Counted from the stretch's first letter, positions 46,390-57,399 are shown. The stretch is 64,000 nucleotides of DNA from Bacteroidota bacterium (GCA_016866255.1 VGMY01000005.1:62001-126000); one strand, 5' to 3'. A program made the numbers and translations. Notes: a model not told the origin generated them from the sequence alone.

Positions 46390-47839
46390 AATGATTTTGA
46401 AAAAGGGCGGTTTTTATTCCTGAGGAAACAAAAAGCGTTTTTGGAAAGGAAGTAGTTCCAATTCGGTAATCCAAGCAGGTAAAAATTACCGTTTGAGTAA
46501 TGTAATTTATGAATACCCCCACTTCTCCCACGCCGTGAATTACACGGTTTTCTGGTAGATAGCTTTCCCTGAAAAGAATGTTTTGCCCGGATTTAGTCGT
46601 ATAGTATTGCATTAATAAGTTCATGTAGAGGCGTTTGTATGCGAATTTTCCTGAGATTAACAACTCACGGGTACCATTGCCCATTAGCGAACCTAAAGGC
46701 AGGTTATTGCTTGAAAAACTAAGGGAGTAATTGTCTCCGTAAAAGGTTTTTCCAACAGAAATATAGGATATGTTAAGGCTAGCCGAAGCCGATTGGCTTA
46801 AAACCGGTTGAAACTTAACTCCTAGCTGATAGCTTAAGGTTTTGTTGGATAGGCCGCGAAAAAATCCTTCGCCGTAAACGGTGATGATTTTATTGGGAGA
46901 ATATCTTCCCATAAGCCCCACTTGCGGTAGGGAAGCCCGCTCTTTAGCCAGCATATCGAATCCCGGAAAAGGAGCCCAGTACCAAGAGGAAAAAGGGCGT
47001 TCTTTAAGGCTATCTCCGCCCTCCCAAACGGTTTGATAAATCGCGCCAACATGTATTTTGTTATGGGTATAGGTTAGCGCGTTCATCGAATATCCCTTTT
47101 TGTAATAAGGGCTTTCGACACCTGCGTATAGGGGTTTTCGGATTAAATCTTGAAGTTTTCCTTTGGAGAAAACAAACTGAAAGTGGCGTCCTAGACGAAT
47201 TTTAGCCCCGATTAGGGCAACTTGATTGTGAGCAGACCAGAATAAAGACCGAATTCCTTCTCCGAATTGAAGAGCGCAATTTCCACCAAAAATTGAAATC
47301 CGTTGGAAGAGGTCCCACTGCATGCCACCTTGAGAATAAGCATAGTCAAAACCGGTACTTTTGAAAGCTTTGGTTCTCCCCGCCCCAGGTATCATGGCAT
47401 TTTGTTGGTTGTAAGCGTTGCCTACCGGATAATACTCCCCGTGAGTTTCGACGAAATATTTTTGATACGCTGGGAAAATGGCTTGATTTTCAACAATCAT
47501 TGCGAAGCAAGAAAAATTGCGATAACCACCTGTTAAAAGAAGCCCCCGAGAATTTTGATACTTTAATTCAGCTTGTCCGTTTTCTTTACCTAGCCATAAA
47601 GAGAGAATGGGTGTTGCACATATTGTTGCGCCGAGGCTGTCGGTATGGGAAAGTAAATAGAGGGAATCGTACTTAAAAATGCCCTTTTTAGGGGCAGGAA
47701 CATTCCAGCGACTTAGCCCTAAACTCATCCACGTTTCAAGGTCTTTGGCGTCTGTGTTTTGTTGATAAACAAGCGTCTGACTAAATAAGTTAATCACCAG
47801 GACACAAGTAAAAACGCACAAATAATGTTTGATCTTCAC
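46379..47839 (-). CDS. Outer-membrane beta-barrel protein, RemB/Wzi-like (paralog of previous gene)
   Basis: Signal peptide MKIKHYLCVFTCVLVINLFSQ; FGGNCALQFGEGIRSLFWSAHNQVALIGAKIRL, parallel to the G-EG-RSLF-S motif of the neighbour. Confidence 0.6.
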   Translation of the reverse strand: MKIKHYLCVFTCVLVINLFSQTLVYQQNTDAKDLETWMSLGLSRWNVPAPKKGIFKYDSLYLLSHTDSLGATICATPILSLWLGKENGQAELKYQNSRGLLLTGGYRNFSCFAMIVENQAIFPAYQKYFVETHGEYYPVGNAYNQQNAMIPGAGRTKAFKSTGFDYAYSQGGMQWDLFQRISIFGGNCALQFGEGIRSLFWSAHNQVALIGAKIRLGRHFQFVFSKGKLQDLIRKPLYAGVESPYYKKGYSMNALTYTHNKIHVGAIYQTVWEGGDSLKERPFSSWYWAPFPGFDMLAKERASLPQVGLMGRYSPNKIITVYGEGFFRGLSNKTLSYQLGVKFQPVLSQSASASLNISYISVGKTFYGDNYSLSFSSNNLPLGSLMGNGTRELLISGKFAYKRLYMNLLMQYYTTKSGQNILFRESYLPENRVIHGVGEVGVFINYITQTVIFTCLDYRIGTTSFPKTLFVSSGIKTALFQNHYAY

Positions 47840-47847
47840 GGGTAATA

Positions 47848-48504
47848 TTAGAACACCATTTCAGGCACTGATTGGGGGACATGCAGCGTTCCGGCTGTTT
47901 TAGCAACGATTTCTTCTACCGAAACTCCGGGGGCTCTTTCCAATAAATGAAAAGCCCCGTTTTTAATTTCGAGAACAGCGAGTTCGGTAACAATTTTTTT
48001 TACGCAGGCGACACCCGTTAGCGGCAGCGTGCAGGTTTTAAGCAGTTTAGATTCCCCGTCTTTATTGCTGTGCATCATCGCCACTATTATGTTTTCGGCA
48101 GACGCCACCAGGTCCATGGCTCCCCCCATCCCTTTAACCATTTTCCCCGGGATTTTCCAGTTTGCAATGTCGCCATTTTCCGAGACTTCCATGGCCCCTA
48201 ATACCGTTAATTGAACGTGTTTTCCTCGAATCATGGCAAACGAGGTAGCAGAATCGAAAAAAGCCGCTCCGGGCTTGACGGTAATGGTTTGTTTACCAGC
48301 ATTGATTAAATCCGCATCTTCGGTTCCCGCTAAAGGAAAGGGGCCCATTCCCAAGACACCGTTTTCCGATTGAAATTCAACAGTAAGCCCTTCAGGAACG
48401 TAATTCGCCACAAGAGTCGGAATTCCAATGCCCAAATTCACATACCAACCATCTCGGAGTTCTTGAGCGATTCGTTGTGCAATACCAATTTTATCCAGCG
48501 CCAT
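47848..48504 (-). CDS. scoB: 3-oxoacid CoA-transferase subunit B
   Basis: [46 protein letters not shown]. Confidence 0.94.
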   Translation of the reverse strand: MALDKIGIAQRIAQELRDGWYVNLGIGIPTLVANYVPEGLTVEFQSENGVLGMGPFPLAGTEDADLINAGKQTITVKPGAAFFDSATSFAMIRGKHVQLTVLGAMEVSENGDIANWKIPGKMVKGMGGAMDLVASAENIIVAMMHSNKDGESKLLKTCTLPLTGVACVKKIVTELAVLEIKNGAFHLLERAPGVSVEEIVAKTAGTLHVPQSVPEMVF

Positions 48505-48507
48505 AAG

Positions 48508-49203
48508 TTATTGAGTTCTCACGGTTCGTTGTTCAATGCGTTTTTCAAAGATTTCTCCTTGAAAAATCCGCTGCACAAAAATTCCCGGGGTGTGAACGAA
48601 GTTTGGATCTAAAGAACCGGCAGGAACGAGTTCCTCCACTTCTGCGATCGTTATTTTTCCCGCCATGGCCATCATGGGATTAAAATTCATAGCGGTAGCA
48701 TTGTAGATTAAATTTCCTTCGGTGTCTCCTTTCCAAGCTTTAACAATGGCAAAATCAGCAGTAAGCGCTTGTTCAAGAATATGGGGTTTATTATTAAATA
48801 CTCGAATTTCTTTCCCTTTTGCGACCTCTGTTCCGTAACCCGCCGGGGTAAAAAAAGCGGGTATTCCTGCCCCCCCAGCACGACAACGTTCGGCTAAGGA
48901 ACCCTGAGGGATCAAATCAACCTCCAGTTCTCCAGAAAGCATCTGTCGCTCAAATTCGTCGTTTTCCCCCACATAGGAACTTATCATTTTCTTTATTTGT
49001 TTTGCTTGAAGCAGCAATCCTAGCCCATAATCATCAACGCCCGCGTTGTTGGAAATACAGGTTAAATTTCGAACACCCATTTTAACCAGTTCTTTTATGG
49101 AGTTTTCCGGTATGCCACAAAGACCAAACCCACCAATCATGAGCGTCATCCCGCTTTCAATGCCCTCGAGGGCTTTCGCTACATGGGGATGTACTTTGTT
49201 CAT
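48508..49203 (-). CDS. scoA: 3-oxoacid CoA-transferase subunit A
   Basis: GMTLMIGGFGLCGIPENSI, CISNNAGVDDYGLGLLL, TPAGYGTEVAKGKE. Confidence 0.94.
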   Translation of the reverse strand: MNKVHPHVAKALEGIESGMTLMIGGFGLCGIPENSIKELVKMGVRNLTCISNNAGVDDYGLGLLLQAKQIKKMISSYVGENDEFERQMLSGELEVDLIPQGSLAERCRAGGAGIPAFFTPAGYGTEVAKGKEIRVFNNKPHILEQALTADFAIVKAWKGDTEGNLIYNATAMNFNPMMAMAGKITIAEVEELVPAGSLDPNFVHTPGIFVQRIFQGEIFEKRIEQRTVRTQ

Positions 49204-49216
49204 TTAGCAATGCTGG

Positions 49217-51676
49217 TTAAAATAATACATCGGTTTCATCCGCTGCTTCAGGGTTTGGGGCATCAGAACAGTCGTAAGCTTTAGGATCGTAGTTAGGAGG
49301 CTCGTCAAAATCTCGGGTTGACAGAGAAAGTATGGGGTCTTTGTAAGCTTGCTGCATGTAATATCCATAAATAGGCAGGGCCATGCGCGCTCCTTGTCCA
49401 AAAGCCATCGATTTAAATCTTACTGTTCGGTCTTCTGCGCCCACCCATACCCCGGTTACCAGATCTGGAGTAATTCCAACGAACCATCCATCGGAATTAT
49501 TTTGGGTTGTTCCTGTTTTACCAGCGGTTGGAGGAATGGGCCCGTATTTACCGCTTCGTAAGCTGCCTCCGGTTCCTTGGTTTATTACCCCCTTCATCAT
49601 TTTTAATATTTCATAGGCTACGGTAGCATTTAGTGCTTCGTCGGTGTATGGTGTACTTTCGTAAATGATTTTTCCGTTGCGATCCTCAATTCGCTCTATG
49701 GTGGTGGGACGATTGTATTCACCGTTATTGGCAAAAATACATTGTGCACCAACCAACTTAATGAGCGAAAGATCCATGCTTCCTAAACACATAGAGGGAA
49801 CTACATCATTGGGATTGAGGGTTATCTCAACTTTGCGCAATAGTTTTTCAATTTCAAAAGGACCGCCGGATTTATTGGCAGAATTGAATTTGCCCATTCG
49901 CGCCATAACCGCCACAGTGGTTGGATTTGACGAAAGGGCAATTCCCATTTTAACGTTTCGTGCCACTTCTCCTCTTGGACAATATCTGCCCACCACGTTG
50001 TTGTTATTATCCACTAAGTCAACGCAATATTCGCCTGGACTGAAGGTAGTACATGGGTTTACGACGTTAAGCGAAAGAGCAGCGGCGTAAACAAAGGGTT
50101 TGATGGTTGATCCAACTTGACGGGTGCCCTGACGAACATGATCGTAGGAAAAGTGTTTGAAATTCACCCCTCCAACCCATGCTCGAACGAATCCCGTCTG
50201 AGGCTCGATGCTAACGAGCCCCGCGTGTAAAAAGGCTTTGTAGTACCGAATCGAATCGTTTGGACTCATCACCGTATCAATTTCACCTTTCCACGAAAAA
50301 ACACGCATTTGAGTCGGAGTATCAAAGGATGCAACAGCCTCTTGTTCGCTCATTCCTGCATTTATGAGCGTCTTATACCGGCCTGAATTTTTTCGCGCAC
50401 TATTCATGAGTGTTTGTACAACTTCGCTGGAAATTTGATTGGAAAAAGGATAGTTTTTAAGCCCTCGGTTGTTGTTGTTAAATGCCGGCTGTAAGTATTC
50501 TTTAATGTGTTTTTCAACGGCTAATTCAGCGGCTTTTTGAAGGCGCGTATTGAGGGTGGTATATATTTTTAAGCCATCCCGATAAATGTCATAGGCTTGA
50601 CCGTCTTCTCGAACGTATTTCAGGGTACCGTCCTCTTTTTTCTTTAACAAGATATCCGTGATTTCTTGTCGTAAAACTTCTCGAAAGTACGGGGCCATAC
50701 CTTCTTTATGATCGACGGATTGGTAATTGATGGTCACCGGAACTTTTATTAGGTGATCGTATTCTTCACGGGTTAATTTGTACGACAAAGAGGCGTTTCC
50801 TTTTTCGCTATTTCTCAACCATTGATACAATACTTGATTTCGACGATTCACGGATCTTAAAGAGTCTTTGGTTTTTGCCTCTTGCATGTCTACATAGCGC
50901 ACGTTTTCTGGGGCAATCCCTAGACGGCGGCTTATGAGTTTGCGGTAATTTTTAATTTGATAGGTGTAGGGATTGTACAACGCGGGGTTTTTACACATCC
51001 CCACAAGCATGGCGGCCTCCTCTTTTTTCAAATGTTTAGGGCGCTTATTAAAATATACTTTAGCAGCATTTTCGATGCCCACAGCATTGTAAAGAAAATC
51101 GAATTGATTGAGGTACATGGTTATAATTTCTTCTTTGGTATACCTCGATTCGAGACGTGTTGCAATGATATTCTCTCGTGCTTTTTCGTTGAGTCGTCTA
51201 AATTTACCTATCAGTCCTCCTCGCTGCGATAAAAGGGTTTCACCGTTAGCCCTCGCAATTTCTTCCCGCTGTCGCTGTTGCAGCGTGAATAATAACTTGG
51301 CTAATTGTTGGGAGATAGTAGAAGCACCGCCCGCTCTTCCCAAAGAACCGAAAGATCGGACAATCGACTTAAAATCTACGCCAGAATGTTCTTTAAAGCG
51401 TTCGTCTTCTGTGGAAATCAGGGCATCGAAAACGAAGGGGGAAATGTTTTTAAATTCTGCGCTGGTGCGATTAACCATCCAATAGCGCCCCAGGGTATCT
51501 CCCTCCTCTCCGAGGATTAAGGATGCCTGTAATTCCGGAGGGTTGTCCAACATTGAAATGGGAGGTAAATCGTCTTCCGATTGCAACACTAATAATCCTA
51601 GAACAAACATGAAGGGGAATAACGAAACGACCCAAAAAATGCGCGTATACCTTTTTCGGAGGCTTTCAGTGAGCAT
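49217..51676 (-). CDS. Penicillin-binding protein 1A (bifunctional transglycosylase/transpeptidase)
   Basis: STEDERFKEHSGVDFKSI, ASTISQQLAKLLF, RQVGSTIKPFVYAAAL, AGKTGTTQNNSDGWFVGITPD. Confidence 0.95.
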   Translation of the reverse strand: MLTESLRKRYTRIFWVVSLFPFMFVLGLLVLQSEDDLPPISMLDNPPELQASLILGEEGDTLGRYWMVNRTSAEFKNISPFVFDALISTEDERFKEHSGVDFKSIVRSFGSLGRAGGASTISQQLAKLLFTLQQRQREEIARANGETLLSQRGGLIGKFRRLNEKARENIIATRLESRYTKEEIITMYLNQFDFLYNAVGIENAAKVYFNKRPKHLKKEEAAMLVGMCKNPALYNPYTYQIKNYRKLISRRLGIAPENVRYVDMQEAKTKDSLRSVNRRNQVLYQWLRNSEKGNASLSYKLTREEYDHLIKVPVTINYQSVDHKEGMAPYFREVLRQEITDILLKKKEDGTLKYVREDGQAYDIYRDGLKIYTTLNTRLQKAAELAVEKHIKEYLQPAFNNNNRGLKNYPFSNQISSEVVQTLMNSARKNSGRYKTLINAGMSEQEAVASFDTPTQMRVFSWKGEIDTVMSPNDSIRYYKAFLHAGLVSIEPQTGFVRAWVGGVNFKHFSYDHVRQGTRQVGSTIKPFVYAAALSLNVVNPCTTFSPGEYCVDLVDNNNNVVGRYCPRGEVARNVKMGIALSSNPTTVAVMARMGKFNSANKSGGPFEIEKLLRKVEITLNPNDVVPSMCLGSMDLSLIKLVGAQCIFANNGEYNRPTTIERIEDRNGKIIYESTPYTDEALNATVAYEILKMMKGVINQGTGGSLRSGKYGPIPPTAGKTGTTQNNSDGWFVGITPDLVTGVWVGAEDRTVRFKSMAFGQGARMALPIYGYYMQQAYKDPILSLSTRDFDEPPNYDPKAYDCSDAPNPEAADETDVLF

Positions 51677-51705
51677 AATGCAATGATTTAGTTCAAAAAT
51701 ACAAT

Positions 51706-53097
51706 TTATCTAAGAACATCCTTGCGTTGACTGTCGAGTTTTAGGAGAATAAACACCATGGTTGTAAAAGACAGAATGGAGGATCCGCCGTAACTCATCA
51801 ACGGCAATGGAATGCCAATTACTGGCGCAAGACCAATGTTCATTCCCAAATTAATGGCAACGTGGTAAAAGAAAATCATTCCTACGCAATAGGCATAAAT
51901 CCTAAAAAAAACGGATCGCTGCCTTTCGGCAATATAAAAGATACGCAGGATGATGAACATATAAAGGCAAAGCAATAAAAACGTTCCTATAAAACCCCAC
52001 TCCTCTGAAAACGGGCAAAATATAAAATCGGTTTCACTTTCAGGAACATGGTTGGATCTCACGCTTGAAACAGACGCCTGCAAAAAGCCTTTGCCGTAAA
52101 GTCCTCCTGAACCAACGGCAGCCATTGCGCGATTTCTGTTGTAGTCAGCACCATTTGGATCTTCTTTCAGTCCTAATACGAGTTCAATCCTATTTTTTTG
52201 ATGTTCCTTGGCAAGATTATTAAAAATAAAAGAGATGCTGTTGACTAAAATAATGGCAAAAACATAAGTGCTTAAAAGCACAAAAAGGTTGTTTTTTCGA
52301 TATCTCGTATAACCTAAGCGATAAATTAAAACAAAGAAAATTACGGCGAGAATCGTTATGATACTGCACAACAACTGCCCTCCGGATAAAGAACCTCCTA
52401 AAAACGGATAGGTGGAACCGGATAAATAGAGGCTTAACAAACTAATTATCAATACAAAGAAGAGAAAAGGAATAAAATGGGCGCCTAGCCATGTCGTTTT
52501 AAAACGAACGACCCGAAAACTATTTATAAAGTTTAAGAAGAGGGGATCAAAAGACACCCCCTCCCGATAAAATACAAATAAGAAGGAGCTGAAAACCAAC
52601 AAGGTTCCCGCATCAGGTTGTAGCGCAACGAGAACACTGGGAATAAAGACGATGATGAGCAGACTGAAAATTGTTCGGGCATTTTGCAGTTTAAGATTTA
52701 TTTGATCTATTGTTTTAGCAAGGAATAAAGCGGTGGAAATTTTGGCGAATTCTGCCGGTTGAACGCCCAACCCTCCAATTCCCAACCAAGCTCTTGCCCC
52801 ATTTATGGGGGGCATGAACAGGACAACGATAAGCAAAAGGAGAGATATAAGATAAATAATTTCAGCAAACTTTCGGTAGATGTCCGCGTCAATTAACAGC
52901 AATAATAAACCGATAAACAAGGAAGCGCTGATCCAAATTAATTGTTTACCATATTTTTCACCAAAGGAGAAAATTGATGGGGAATTAGGGTTATAAGTGA
53001 CCGAGTAAACAGTGGCCATTCCAATAACAATGAGCAACAATACAGCAACTAATAAGGGGATATCGAGGTTGGCAAAAAGTCGTTCTTTTGTTCGCAT
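51706..53097 (-). CDS. rodA: Rod shape-determining protein RodA
   Basis: SEDS-family TM pattern, LGIGGLGVQPAEFAKI, LMSYGGSSILSFTTM; start ATG overlaps the mrdA stop (TAATG). Confidence 0.94.
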   Translation of the reverse strand: MRTKERLFANLDIPLLVAVLLLIVIGMATVYSVTYNPNSPSIFSFGEKYGKQLIWISASLFIGLLLLLIDADIYRKFAEIIYLISLLLLIVVLFMPPINGARAWLGIGGLGVQPAEFAKISTALFLAKTIDQINLKLQNARTIFSLLIIVFIPSVLVALQPDAGTLLVFSSFLFVFYREGVSFDPLFLNFINSFRVVRFKTTWLGAHFIPFLFFVLIISLLSLYLSGSTYPFLGGSLSGGQLLCSIITILAVIFFVLIYRLGYTRYRKNNLFVLLSTYVFAIILVNSISFIFNNLAKEHQKNRIELVLGLKEDPNGADYNRNRAMAAVGSGGLYGKGFLQASVSSVRSNHVPESETDFIFCPFSEEWGFIGTFLLLCLYMFIILRIFYIAERQRSVFFRIYAYCVGMIFFYHVAINLGMNIGLAPVIGIPLPLMSYGGSSILSFTTMVFILLKLDSQRKDVLR

Positions 53098-54968
53098 TAA
53101 TGGGTTCCAACTAATGAGGTGTTCTTGATATAGTCTTCTGTTTCCAGATTTGAAATCGACTTTTTTAGGTATTTTTCCAGCATTAAGCCAGCGATTGGAG
53201 CGGCCCACACCCCTCCTGCGCCAGCATTTTCAACGAATACCGCTAAGGCAATTTTTGGATCATCTTTCGGGGCAAAAGCAATAAATACGGAGTGGTTTTT
53301 TTTATTCTTGCCATTTTGAACGGTCCCTGTTTTTCCGCAAACAATGAACGCATCATTTCTTGCCTGCTTCCCCGTTCCTCCTGCCTCATATACAACCTTT
53401 CGCATGCCTTCAATAACCACTTCAAAATGTTCTTGGTTAACCGATACCTTATGTTTTTTAAGGTATTCCTTTCGGGGTCCGGATTTGCCTACCGATTTTA
53501 CAAAATGAGGGGTAATAAACCACCCTCTGTTTGCAATCATGGCCGCAATGTTGGCCATTTGAAGGGGGGTTAATTTTATTTCCCCCTGACCAATAGCTAT
53601 GGAACAAATGGTGGCAAAAGCCCAATTTCCTTTACCTAAATAGCGGTTATAGTAGTTGGAATTAGGAATTAAGCCTCCTCGCTGAGCAGAAAAATCGACA
53701 TCAACATTGAGTTTTTTACCAAGACCAAAAGACGACATATAACTATGCCAAGTATCTAAACCGATAGCGGCATCTTGCGCGTTGTTTTCCGTTTTATTGG
53801 GTTGTATTACCTTTCGAACCGCTGCATAGAAATAAGGATTGCACGAGTATTGAATGGCTTTTGGTACTGAAGTTGCAGTAGGATGATCGTGACAACCTAC
53901 GACCGATTTATTACAAGAGAAAGAACTGTTGGGGCGGATTTTTCCTTCTTGTAAGCAAATCAACGATTGCAACAATTTAAAAATTGAACCCGGAGGGTAT
54001 TCTGCCTGGAGAGGACGGGCAAAAAGTGGAAGATGTAGGTTATTATTTAAAGTAGGGTAGTTTTTACGGATGTTTTTCCTCCCAGAAAGCAGGTTTGGAT
54101 CATAACTGGGCGCTGAAACCATGGTCAGAATTTCCCCGCTTTTAGGTTCAATGGCAACGATACATCCTTTTTTGTTTTTCATTAAGGATTCTCCGTATGC
54201 CTGAAGCTCTATATCTAATCCCAACTTTAAGTAGGGAGAGGGCTTGGCTAGGGTATCATATTTTTTATTTGCATACGGTTTGATTTCGTGGGCTGTGGCA
54301 TCGGTAACAACAAATTTTACGCCCTTGGTTCCGCGGAGTACGTCCTCGTAAGAGCGCTCGATTCCGGACCGACCAATGTTCATTCCCGGCCTGTAAAAAG
54401 CATCTCTTTCGACCTCATCTCGGGTTACCTCGCTCATATATCCGAAAATATTTGCGGCATTCGGATAGGGATAAAACCGCGTTCCTACAGGTTCCTCATA
54501 GATTCCGCCGTTATAATCTCCCAAATGCGGTGCGATTTGTGTAATTTCTTCAAGGGATAAATCTTTAATGAAGGGATAAGGGCGATCTTTTCTGAAATTA
54601 GATTCCCGTTTTCCTGAGGCGGGATTTAAGTAATAGCCTTCATTTTCTTTAATTTCCATTAGCCGTCGAGCCACCTCGGATTCATTCCAACCAATAAGTT
54701 TGGCGAACGATAAGGTATCAAAATCGTGCAATTTGGATTCTACCACCATTAAGTTATACGAGATTTGATTGATCACAATTTTTTTCCAATTGCGGTCATA
54801 TATTGTTCCCCTTGGAGGGACAATTTCGCGTCGTTTTTCGGCAATTTGAGCGGCTCTTCTTGTCCATGAATCGTCAATTAATTGCATGTAAGCGATACGG
54901 GAAGTAAATAAAATAGCGGTAAAAAGCACAAGACCGAGGAGCAAGTATTTTCTGTTTTCTAAACTCAT
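53097..54968 (-). CDS. mrdA: Penicillin-binding protein 2
   Basis: PPRGTIYDRN, YPPGSIFKLLQSLI, SCNP, VCGKTGTVQNGKNKKNHSVFIAFAP. Confidence 0.94.
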   Translation of the reverse strand: MSLENRKYLLLGLVLFTAILFTSRIAYMQLIDDSWTRRAAQIAEKRREIVPPRGTIYDRNWKKIVINQISYNLMVVESKLHDFDTLSFAKLIGWNESEVARRLMEIKENEGYYLNPASGKRESNFRKDRPYPFIKDLSLEEITQIAPHLGDYNGGIYEEPVGTRFYPYPNAANIFGYMSEVTRDEVERDAFYRPGMNIGRSGIERSYEDVLRGTKGVKFVVTDATAHEIKPYANKKYDTLAKPSPYLKLGLDIELQAYGESLMKNKKGCIVAIEPKSGEILTMVSAPSYDPNLLSGRKNIRKNYPTLNNNLHLPLFARPLQAEYPPGSIFKLLQSLICLQEGKIRPNSSFSCNKSVVGCHDHPTATSVPKAIQYSCNPYFYAAVRKVIQPNKTENNAQDAAIGLDTWHSYMSSFGLGKKLNVDVDFSAQRGGLIPNSNYYNRYLGKGNWAFATICSIAIGQGEIKLTPLQMANIAAMIANRGWFITPHFVKSVGKSGPRKEYLKKHKVSVNQEHFEVVIEGMRKVVYEAGGTGKQARNDAFIVCGKTGTVQNGKNKKNHSVFIAFAPKDDPKIALAVFVENAGAGGVWAAPIAGLMLEKYLKKSISNLETEDYIKNTSLVGTH

Positions 54969-55477
54969 GAAAGGCTTTGCTTGGGGAAGAAAAGTTGCAC
55001 GATTAATGCTATGATAAAACTAAAAAATAAACTAAAAAGGCCATTCCTTAAAATTAAAAACCATTCGCTTAACCGAAAAATTTCTATGAAAAAAAACCAA
55101 AAGATGTAGATAAAAAGCAGTGCCCCATAACTGAAAATAAACCACGTCCAACCCATATCGAACAGAATGGGGGTTTTTAATATATCGTATCCTTCTTTGG
55201 GGGTGAAAGTACGGAATATCAGGGGGCGGAGGTAAGCGAAAAGAACTAAAGAAGAAGCATTCAGTCCATAACTGTTCATAAGGCTATCCGCAAGAAGCCC
55301 CAAGATAAAACCAAGGGCCATAAGCGTAAAAACATTGGTTTGAAAGGGCAAGAGCATAATAAACAAAGGCAAAAGAAAGAGTTGTATACCAAAGCCGAGA
55401 TCTACTTTTCGAGCAAGAAAAACTTGAAGAAATAAAAAAATACAGAATAAAAAGACATATCGGATATATGTTTTCAT
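54965..55477 (-). CDS. mreD: Rod shape-determining protein MreD
   Basis: 170-aa multi-TM protein between mreC and mrdA. Confidence 0.85.
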   Translation of the reverse strand: MKTYIRYVFLFCIFLFLQVFLARKVDLGFGIQLFLLPLFIMLLPFQTNVFTLMALGFILGLLADSLMNSYGLNASSLVLFAYLRPLIFRTFTPKEGYDILKTPILFDMGWTWFIFSYGALLFIYIFWFFFIEIFRLSEWFLILRNGLFSLFFSFIIALIVQLFFPKQSLS

Positions 55478-55480
55478 GGG

Positions 55481-56320
55481 CTATTCTAAGTTATCTTTTG
55501 GCACAGACTGTTGTAATTGCTCAAGTTCATCTATTATCAGAGAATTAACGATATATACGCAGTGAACGTTTTTTAAGTCTTCCTTGAAAAGAAGTCGGAT
55601 GTCCCATAGGGATTGATTTTCAATTCTTTCTTTAGCTTGAACTTTTCCAAGAAGCAATCCTTTGGGAAAAATCCCTGTGGATCCCTGGGTTCTGACTTCG
55701 CTCCATTTAGGGATATTAACATCCGTAGAAACACCGGTTATGCTTCCGATCCTTGGATTCATACCATTCCATTTTAAAATGCCCCGGATTTCTTTTTTAC
55801 CAATTATTACATCAATGTTGATGTCGGATGTAAGTACCGATTTAATTAAACTATAATTTTCGCCCACTTTAAAAACTACCCCGACAATTCCGTTATCCGA
55901 AATGACACCCATTCCCTTTTTTATACCATGAATATTACCCGCATTAATGGTGAAATAGTTATTTCTTCGATCGACAGGCGCACTAATTACTTTTGCAGGA
56001 ATAAAACGAAAACTTTGTTGATACAGCGTGTCATTTTTTTCTATTGTTGGCCGCTGAAGTTGATAATAATTATCGAAACTTACGCCCCTAAGTTGTGCAT
56101 TTTCTTGCTGCAGCGCTTCGTTGATTGCTGAAAGTTGGAAGTAATTGTAGAGATCATTTTCCCAGGAAAGAAATTGGCCGGTGATTTTTGCCGCACCCGT
56201 AAAAAAAACACTTCTGGGGTAGGTGACAAATTGGAAATAAAGCAGAAAGCTGAGGGTTTGTAGTACAAGAAAACCTAAAAAAACACGAAAACGAATTAAA
56301 AAAGCAAACAGGTTCTGCAT
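55481..56320 (-). CDS. mreC: Rod shape-determining protein MreC
   Basis: NYFTINAGNIHGIKKGMGVISDNGIVGVVFKVGENYS. Confidence 0.92.
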   Translation of the reverse strand: MQNLFAFLIRFRVFLGFLVLQTLSFLLYFQFVTYPRSVFFTGAAKITGQFLSWENDLYNYFQLSAINEALQQENAQLRGVSFDNYYQLQRPTIEKNDTLYQQSFRFIPAKVISAPVDRRNNYFTINAGNIHGIKKGMGVISDNGIVGVVFKVGENYSLIKSVLTSDINIDVIIGKKEIRGILKWNGMNPRIGSITGVSTDVNIPKWSEVRTQGSTGIFPKGLLLGKVQAKERIENQSLWDIRLLFKEDLKNVHCVYIVNSLIIDELEQLQQSVPKDNLE

Positions 56321-56355
56321 TTTGCAAAATTAAAAAAGGAGAAGATAATATAGCA

Positions 56356-57399
56356 CTAATCCTTGATTAGGAATTGATATCGACCAATATTTTTCAAGGC
56401 GATACTGGTTCCTAGGGCAACGGCGCGCAAAGGGTTATCCGCAACGTGCACAGGTAGTTTTGTTTTTTCTTGAATTCTCAAGTTCAACCCCCTTAACATG
56501 GATCCCCCTCCGGCAAGATATATTCCCGTTTTGTAGATATCCGCGCTCAATTCGGGTGGCGTAGAAGCAAGAGCGCTGAGTATGGCTTCCTCAATTTTGG
56601 CAATGGTTTTGTCCAGCGCAACGGCAACCTCATCATGGGTAATAAGAATTTCTTTAGGAATTCCCGATAAGAGGTCTCTTCCACGTACGGCAAAGGGCGG
56701 TGGAGGGTCTTCAAGAACCGGAATAGCTGCGCCCGCTTCAATTTTGATCTGTTCCGCCGTGCGTTCCCCGATGAGAATGTTATGTTGTCTGCGCATGTAT
56801 TCCTCAATATCGTTCGTAAAGTCGTCTCCGGCGATTCGAATGCTTTTATCCGAGACAATGCCCCCAAGGGCAATTACGGCAATTTCTGAGGTTCCCCCTC
56901 CGATGTCAATAATCATGTTTCCGGTTGGCTCCTCGACATCGATACCGATGCCAATGGCCGCAGCCATTGGTTCATGAATGAGATAGACCTCTTTAGCTCC
57001 GGCATGTTCAGCTGAGTCGCGAACTGCCCTTTTTTCCACCTCGGTAATGCCTGAAGGTATGCAAATCACCATTCTTAGTGTCGGTTTAAACAAGGTGTTA
57101 CCGGAGTTGATCATCTTGATCATACCCCGTATCATTTGTTCGGCACTGTTGAAATCGGCAATAACACCGTCTTTTAACGGACGGATGGTCTCAATGAGTT
57201 TGTGCGTTTTACCATGCATCTGTTGGGCTTTCCTTCCGATAGCGACAATTTTACCGGATTGAATGTCTTTGGCAACAATAGAGGGCTCATCAACAACAAC
57301 TTTATCGTTCCAGATAATTAAGGTGTTAGCTGTCCCTAAATCAATAGCAATTTCTTGCGTTAAAAAACTAAATAAACCCATGGATAACGCTAGCGTCAA
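56356..57399 (-). CDS. mreB: Rod shape-determining actin homolog MreB
   Basis: AIDLGTANTLIIWNDKVVVDEPSIVA, NMIIDIGGGTSEIAVIALGGIV, GIYLAGGGSMLRGL. Confidence 0.97.
   Translation of the reverse strand: MTLALSMGLFSFLTQEIAIDLGTANTLIIWNDKVVVDEPSIVAKDIQSGKIVAIGRKAQQMHGKTHKLIETIRPLKDGVIADFNSAEQMIRGMIKMINSGNTLFKPTLRMVICIPSGITEVEKRAVRDSAEHAGAKEVYLIHEPMAAAIGIGIDVEEPTGNMIIDIGGGTSEIAVIALGGIVSDKSIRIAGDDFTNDIEEYMRRQHNILIGERTAEQIKIEAGAAIPVLEDPPPPFAVRGRDLLSGIPKEILITHDEVAVALDKTIAKIEEAILSALASTPPELSADIYKTGIYLAGGGSMLRGLNLRIQEKTKLPVHVADNPLRAVALGTSIALKNIGRYQFLIKD

Noticed and set aside
49665-50090. 141-aa + strand ORF inside PBP1A
   Set aside because: Antisense shadow of a clearly coding, conserved PBP1A frame; no recognisable family.
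56582-56977. 131-aa + strand ORF opposite mreB
   Set aside because: Shadow ORF of the highly conserved mreB frame; low-complexity Ser/Ile/Pro composition typical of antisense reading.
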